Shown in pieces: positions 6,543 to 9,759 of a stretch of DNA of 9,759 nt. The translations under genes were made by a program, and so were the position numbers. Below the pieces are notes generated by a model. That model did no database searches. It saw nothing but the letters and a program-made list of their open reading frames with translations, and was not told where the DNA came from. Origin of the DNA: JBKPNJ01 sp963695705. GTDB lineage: Bacteria; Actinomycetota; Actinomycetes; Propionibacteriales; Nocardioidaceae. Position 1 is the stretch's first letter. Each line of letters begins with the position of its first letter. Where the stretch lies: contig CAVOHB010000011.1 of assembly GCA_963695705.1 (NCBI GenBank), positions 1 through 9,759 of the forward strand, in the 5' to 3' direction.

Positions 6543-8508
6543 TCAGCTGCTCAGTCGCGGAAGCCAGACCCGCATCGGTCCTATCCCCCGGTTGGCCCAG
6601 GCGAAGTAGGGCACCGCCGTGATCTCCACCGGCTGGCCCGCCGGTGCGGCTCGGCCGTCCGCGGCGGGGTAGGGCCACGGGTCCGAGCTGTGCGCGGCAG
6701 CCATCCCGTGCAGGGATACGACAGTGACGCCGCCCAACAGGTCGGGGCGGTGCTCCGCCTGTGTCTGCCCGGTCGGGTCCACTCGCAGGTCGTCGACCAC
6801 GACTCCAGGCGGCTGGTCGATCTGCTCGACGGCGTACACCAGCGGACCTCGCTCGACCGCGACACAGCCACGGACGGCGTCGATCCGCTCGTCGGCGGCG
6901 GTCAGCCGGACCACCATGGGCAGCGCCAGCTCGACGAGGTCGCCGCCCGTCCACGTCCGACGCACGGACGCGTACGAGCCGGCGATCAGCGGCTGCTCGG
7001 CACCGTTCACGCTGAGTCGTGGCTCCCTCGGCCCACGCGGGCACCCGCAACGACAGCGTCCAGTCCGCCGCGGGTGCGTCGTGGACCCGTGCTCGGACCA
7101 TGCCCTCCCACGGATAGTCGGTCTCCACCGAGAGGCGCGCCTGGCCACCCGGCACCGTCGCGGCGATGCTGGCCGGCGCGTACAGGTGCAGCTGAAGGCC
7201 CTCGTCGTCGGTGGTCGCCAGGTAGCCGCCGAGGCTGGCCAGCGTTCGCATGATGTTGGGTGGACAGCATGCGCAGTCGAACCAGCCGCGCCGGCCGTGC
7301 GCGGGGCTGCGCCCCTCGTCGGCGTGCGCGTCCACCCGCATCTGCAGCGGGTTGACGTAGAAGTACTCGGCGCCGTCCAACGACACACCGGCCAGGAAGC
7401 CGTTGAGGAGCATGCGCTCGGCAACGTCGGCGTACACCGGCTCACCGGTCGCCAACAGCATCCGCCAGGCCCACTGAACGCCGCCCACCGCCGCGCATGT
7501 CTCGGCGTAGGCCCTGTCTGACGGCAGCTCGTACGGATCGCCGAATGCCTCGCGGTCCCACCGTGCGCCGAGCCCCCCGGTGATGTAGGTCTTCGTCGCC
7601 ACCATGTGGGCGAACTGCCGCCGCAGAGCACGCAAGAGCTCGTCGTCGCCGACCTCGACGGCCACATCCGCGGCACCCGCGGCGAGATAGACCACGCGGA
7701 CCGCGTGACCCTCGACAGTCGTCTGCTCGCGCACGGAGATGCGATCGGAGAAGTAGGTCGGCTCGGCTCCGTAGCCGGCCATCAGGCCATGCCCGCGCGC
7801 ATCGACGAAGTAGCGCGCCAGGTCCAGATACCTCGACTCGCCAGTCTCGCGATACAGCTCCACCAACGCCATCTCCACGACCGGATGGCCGTCGACGTCG
7901 TGCCGCCGGTCCTCGCCGAACTCATCAGCCAGATGGTCGGCGAGCCGCACCGCAACGTCGATCAGGCCCCGATCACCGGTGCATCGCACCTGGGCGACAG
8001 CAGCCTGGATGAGGTGTCCGGCGCAGTAGTGCTCATGGCTGTGCGGCAGGTCGCGATACCGCTCACCGCCGTCGAGTATCTGCACCACGGAGTCGAGGTA
8101 CCCGTCGGGCTGCTGGGCGGCGGCAACGACGGCCGTCACCTCGCGCTGCGCTTCGAGCAGTTCGGCGGACGGCTGCCGGCCGTACTCCCAGGCAGCAGCC
8201 TCCAGCCACTTGTAGACGTCGGAGTCCATGAACACCGGACCCCGCACTGCGCCTGCCCTCTCCCCCGCCGCGATGCGGAGGTTGTCGAGGTTGCCGGCGG
8301 TCTCCAGTAGCTCACGGCCCGACGGGATCGCGACGTCGCGGTTGGTCTGCTGACGCGACGCCCACAGGCCGCCGGTGATGCTCACCGCGCCCAGCGGCAC
8401 CGGGCGCAGCCGGCAGTTCGCGCTCTTGGCGGGAGCGACCGGGCCCGCCGCGCCGGCGTCGCTGCGGTCAGTCGACTGCGGTGCATCGGCTCTGGATCCA
8501 GGCACCAT
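6543..8508 (-). pseudogene. GH127 beta-L-arabinofuranosidase gene with one frameshift
   Basis: GH127 enzymes (formerly DUF1680; HypBA1, EC 3.2.1.185) release beta-L-arabinofuranose, for example from hydroxyproline-linked plant arabinosides. From ATG 8508 (or GTG 8505; GGGGAGAG lies directly upstream) the frame gives about 496 good residues: VPLGAVSITGGLWASRQQTNR, then HSHEHYCAGHLIQAA, then a putative acid/base Glu320 in WDREAFGDPYELP. Zinc/catalytic residues Glu336 and Cys338 (AYAETCA) and Cys414-Cys415 (WFDCACCPPN) follow. Near 7020-7017, after PAWAEGAT, the frame shifts by one base (one extra base, such as the A at 7017). The other frame then continues naturally as LSVNGAEQPLIAGSYASVRR to PYFAWANRGIGPMRVWLPRLSS and the TGA at 6545-6543. 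The restored protein would be about 653 residues, normal for GH127. No signal peptide is visible, so it would be cytoplasmic. It is either a recent pseudogene or a base-calling error. Related GH146 enzymes share the fold. Confidence 0.88.
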
Positions 8509-8516
8509 CTCTCCCC
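8505..8516 (-). promoter_or_regulatory. Ribosome-binding site and start choice of the GH127 gene
   Basis: On the minus strand GGGGAGAG (8516-8509) directly precedes ATG (8508) and GTG (8505). Spacing from GGGGAG is 2 bases to the ATG and 5 bases to the GTG, so GTG 8505 may be the preferred start; the two differ by one residue. A longer frame beginning at GTG 8571 is unlikely because that codon lies inside the operator at 8565-8578 and lacks a ribosome-binding site. Confidence 0.45.
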
Positions 8517-8564
8517 AGAGGTCGCAGACCGCGAGTCGCCGGATATGCGATTGCGGAAACAATA

Positions 8565-8578
8565 GGAACACGTTTTCC
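8565..8578. promoter_or_regulatory. LacI-type operator in the GH127 leader
   Basis: GGAACACGTTTTCC is a 14-bp inverted repeat with central CG and 6 of 7 base pairs symmetric (GGAAxACGTxTTCC), close to common LacI-family operators. It begins 16 bases past the candidate -10 box of the GH127 promoter, so bound repressor would block early elongation. A partial half-site GGAAAC at 8555-8560 lies 10 bases (one helical turn) from the matching half-site. The divergent LacI-family gene at 8729 is the likely binder, by position. Confidence 0.6.
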
Positions 8579-8594
8579 AGATCGTGCTCAAACG

Positions 8595-8624
8595 ACCGTA
8601 GACCGCGGCAGTTTGGTGCGTCAA
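8595..8624 (-). promoter_or_regulatory. Candidate promoter of the GH127 transcription unit
   Basis: On the minus strand TTGACG (8624-8619), an 18-base spacer and TACGGT (8600-8595) match the -35 and -10 consensus at 5 of 6 and 3 of 6 positions. The transcript would start near 8588, giving a leader of about 80 bases that includes the operator. The arrangement mirrors the promoter and operator ahead of the first repressor gene. Confidence 0.45.
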
Positions 8625-8668
8625 GCCCTCATCTCACGCCTGGCCGGCAGTGCCTGCGGCAGCCGAGG

Positions 8669-8697
8669 TTGACAGATCGGTATCGTTGGAATGCTGC
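8669..8697 (+). promoter_or_regulatory. Possible promoter of the second LacI gene (weak)
   Basis: A perfect -35 hexamer TTGACA lies at 8669-8674, but the hexamer 17 bases on (TGCTGC, 8692-8697) is a poor -10. TATCGT at 8681-8686 looks more like a -10 but is too close to pair with this -35. Some promoter must lie in the 8509-8728 gap on this strand, and this is the best candidate I see. A CACGTG at 8697-8702 could be part of an operator but is too short to call. Confidence 0.25.
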
Positions 8698-8728
8698 ACG
8701 TGTCACCGCTGCGGAAGGGAGCCGCGGA

Positions 8729-9739
8729 ATGCGTTCCGCCCCGGGGCGAGTTCGTATCGTCGATGTCGCGGCTCTCGCCGGCGTCGCTCCCGGAACCGCC
8801 TCGAAGGCGCTCAACGGCACCGGCCAACTGCGTGAGGACACTCGCGAGCGGGTTCGCCTGGCCGCTGCCCGACTAGGGTTCACGCCCGACGGCTTCGGCC
8901 GTGGTCTCTCGTCAGGGCGCAGCTACACGGTCGGCCTCGTGACGACGGATAGCTTCGGCCGCTTCAGCATGCCGATCCTCCTCGGCGCGGAGGATGCGCT
9001 CGGCGCCGGTCAGATGGCGGTCCTGCTCTGCGACACCCGCGATGATCCCTTGCGTGAACAGCACTACCTGCGCACCCTCGTCGCCCGCAGGGTGGACGGG
9101 ATCATCCTCACGGGTCGCAGAACCGAGCCCCGTCCCCCCGTCGTCGTCCCCACACCGGTTCCTGTCGTCCACGTGTTCACCCCGTCCGCCGACAGCGGCG
9201 CGACCTCGGTTGTCGTCGACGACGCCGCGGGCGCACGGGCCGCGGTGAACCACGTATTGGAGCTCGGCCGCTCCCGGGTGGCGCACATCACCGGCCCGCA
9301 GAGTCACCACGCTGCCACGTCGCGCGCCAACGCCGCGGTCGAGGCGATCCGCGAAGGGGGCGCCGCGGTCGCGGGCTCAATCCAGCACGGCGACTGGAGT
9401 GAGCAATGGGGACGACACGCGATCACCGCCGTGCTGCGACGCCAGCATGATCTCGATGCAGTGACCTGCGGCAGCGACCAGATCGCCCGAGGCGTTTGCG
9501 ACGCGCTCCGCGAGTCCGGGCGCAACGTCCCCCACGACGTCGCGGTCGTCGGATTCGACAACTGGGACGTGATGGCGACGGCCTGCCGGCCACCCCTCAC
9601 CACGATCGATCTGCAGCTGGAGGATCTCGGCCGGTGCGCTGCCCAGTTCGTGCTCGACGCCATTGCCGGCACACCGCATCCGGGCATCACCCGGCTGCAG
9701 CCGCGGCTGGTGATTCGGGCCTCGACCGTCGGTGAATAG
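8729..9739 (+). CDS. LacI-family transcriptional repressor divergent from the GH127 gene
   Basis: Predicted sugar-responsive DNA-binding repressor, 336 residues. The helix-turn-helix is at about 9-29 (RIVDVAALAGVAPGTASKALNG), then the hinge FTPDGFGRGLSSGRSYTVGL, and the ligand domain from about 68. It ends with GSDQIARGVCDALRESG, then DVAVVGFDNWDVMATACRPPLTTIDLQ and a typical family C-terminus. The start at ATG 8729 is chosen because GGGAG at 8717-8721 lies seven bases upstream and the helix-turn-helix begins at the usual distance. The longer open frame back to 8375 covers the intergenic operator and antisense GH127 sequence. The hinge is unusual: Leu-Ala of the common NALARxL is Phe-Gly, and Asn is Asp. 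The gene diverges from GH127 across 220 bp containing a LacI-type operator, so it most likely regulates GH127 and perhaps itself. The gene is intact although its likely target operon is damaged. Confidence 0.92.
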   Translation: MRSAPGRVRIVDVAALAGVAPGTASKALNGTGQLREDTRERVRLAAARLGFTPDGFGRGLSSGRSYTVGLVTTDSFGRFSMPILLGAEDALGAGQMAVLLCDTRDDPLREQHYLRTLVARRVDGIILTGRRTEPRPPVVVPTPVPVVHVFTPSADSGATSVVVDDAAGARAAVNHVLELGRSRVAHITGPQSHHAATSRANAAVEAIREGGAAVAGSIQHGDWSEQWGRHAITAVLRRQHDLDAVTCGSDQIARGVCDALRESGRNVPHDVAVVGFDNWDVMATACRPPLTTIDLQLEDLGRCAAQFVLDAIAGTPHPGITRLQPRLVIRASTVGE

Positions 9740-9759
9740 TCAGCCTCGACCCCGCATCG

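Noticed and set aside
6690..7521. Several plus-strand open frames (187 and 265 codons) opposite the GH127 gene
   Set aside because: Antisense shadows of GH127 codons, Arg/Pro/Ser-rich with no motifs. They do not explain the frameshift.
6205..8571. A single 788-residue glycosidase-permease fusion protein
   Set aside because: The real GH127 C-terminus is in another frame with its own stop at 6545-6543, and the permease remnant has its own ribosome-binding site and ATG. The fusion is a by-product of the frameshift.
8697..8702. CACGTG palindrome near the second LacI start as a second operator
   Set aside because: Only six symmetric bases with no symmetry in the flanks, so it is too likely to occur by chance in this GC-rich DNA.
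8375..8728. N-terminal extension of the second LacI gene by 118 codons
   Set aside because: The extension covers antisense GH127 sequence and the operator, and no LacI-family protein needs it. ATG 8729 has a good ribosome-binding site and the helix-turn-helix follows at once.
1..9759. CRISPR arrays, tRNA or rRNA genes, insertion sequences, attachment sites
   Set aside because: I saw no regularly spaced repeats, no tRNA-like arms, no transposase motifs and no flanking direct repeats on either strand. The lesions in the right arm are explained by deletion and point changes rather than an inserted element.

Overview
The window is GC-rich DNA with strong codon-position bias. Its layout is typical of a soil or plant-associated actinobacterium: LacI-type local regulators beside a CUT1 sugar transporter that has no ATPase gene of its own, plus a lipoprotein with a twin-arginine (Tat) signal. 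The genus cannot be named from this sequence. The theme is uptake and breakdown of L-arabinose-containing plant oligosaccharides.

Left arm, plus strand (about 1-6021). A LacI-family repressor is followed by a Tat-lipoprotein sugar-binding protein, two CUT1 inner-membrane permeases and a GH51 alpha-L-arabinofuranosidase with both catalytic glutamates in place. Spacing is short and each gene after the repressor has a clear ribosome-binding site, so this reads as one operon. Arabino-oligosaccharides would be imported and trimmed in the cytoplasm. A promoter-like TTGACG-N17-CATGAT and a perfect 12-bp LacI-type palindrome precede the repressor. They imply that the repressor starts further downstream than its longest open frame, where no normal in-frame start codon is visible.

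Right arm (about 6011-9739). A second LacI-family repressor on the plus strand diverges from a minus-strand GH127 beta-L-arabinofuranosidase gene. The 220-bp gap between them holds a promoter-like sequence and a near-perfect LacI-type operator for the GH127 side. The GH127 gene keeps all its recognisable zinc and catalytic residues but has a frameshift about 157 codons before its natural end. Next to it is a broken MalG-type permease. Its first 13 or so codons look like the Tat signal of a sugar-binding protein, the N-terminal half of the permease is missing, and a further frameshift and a stop codon follow. I read this as the scar of a large internal deletion in a second sugar ABC transporter operon. 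The remnant runs tail to tail into the GH51 gene with an 11-bp overlap.

Taken together, a working alpha-L-arabinofuranoside uptake operon is joined to a decaying beta-L-arabinofuranoside module that has kept its regulator. I found no RNA genes, CRISPR arrays, insertion sequences or attachment sites, and no evidence for a wholly new system. The most informative observations are the two parallel operator architectures, the missing repressor start, and the deletion-fusion remnant.
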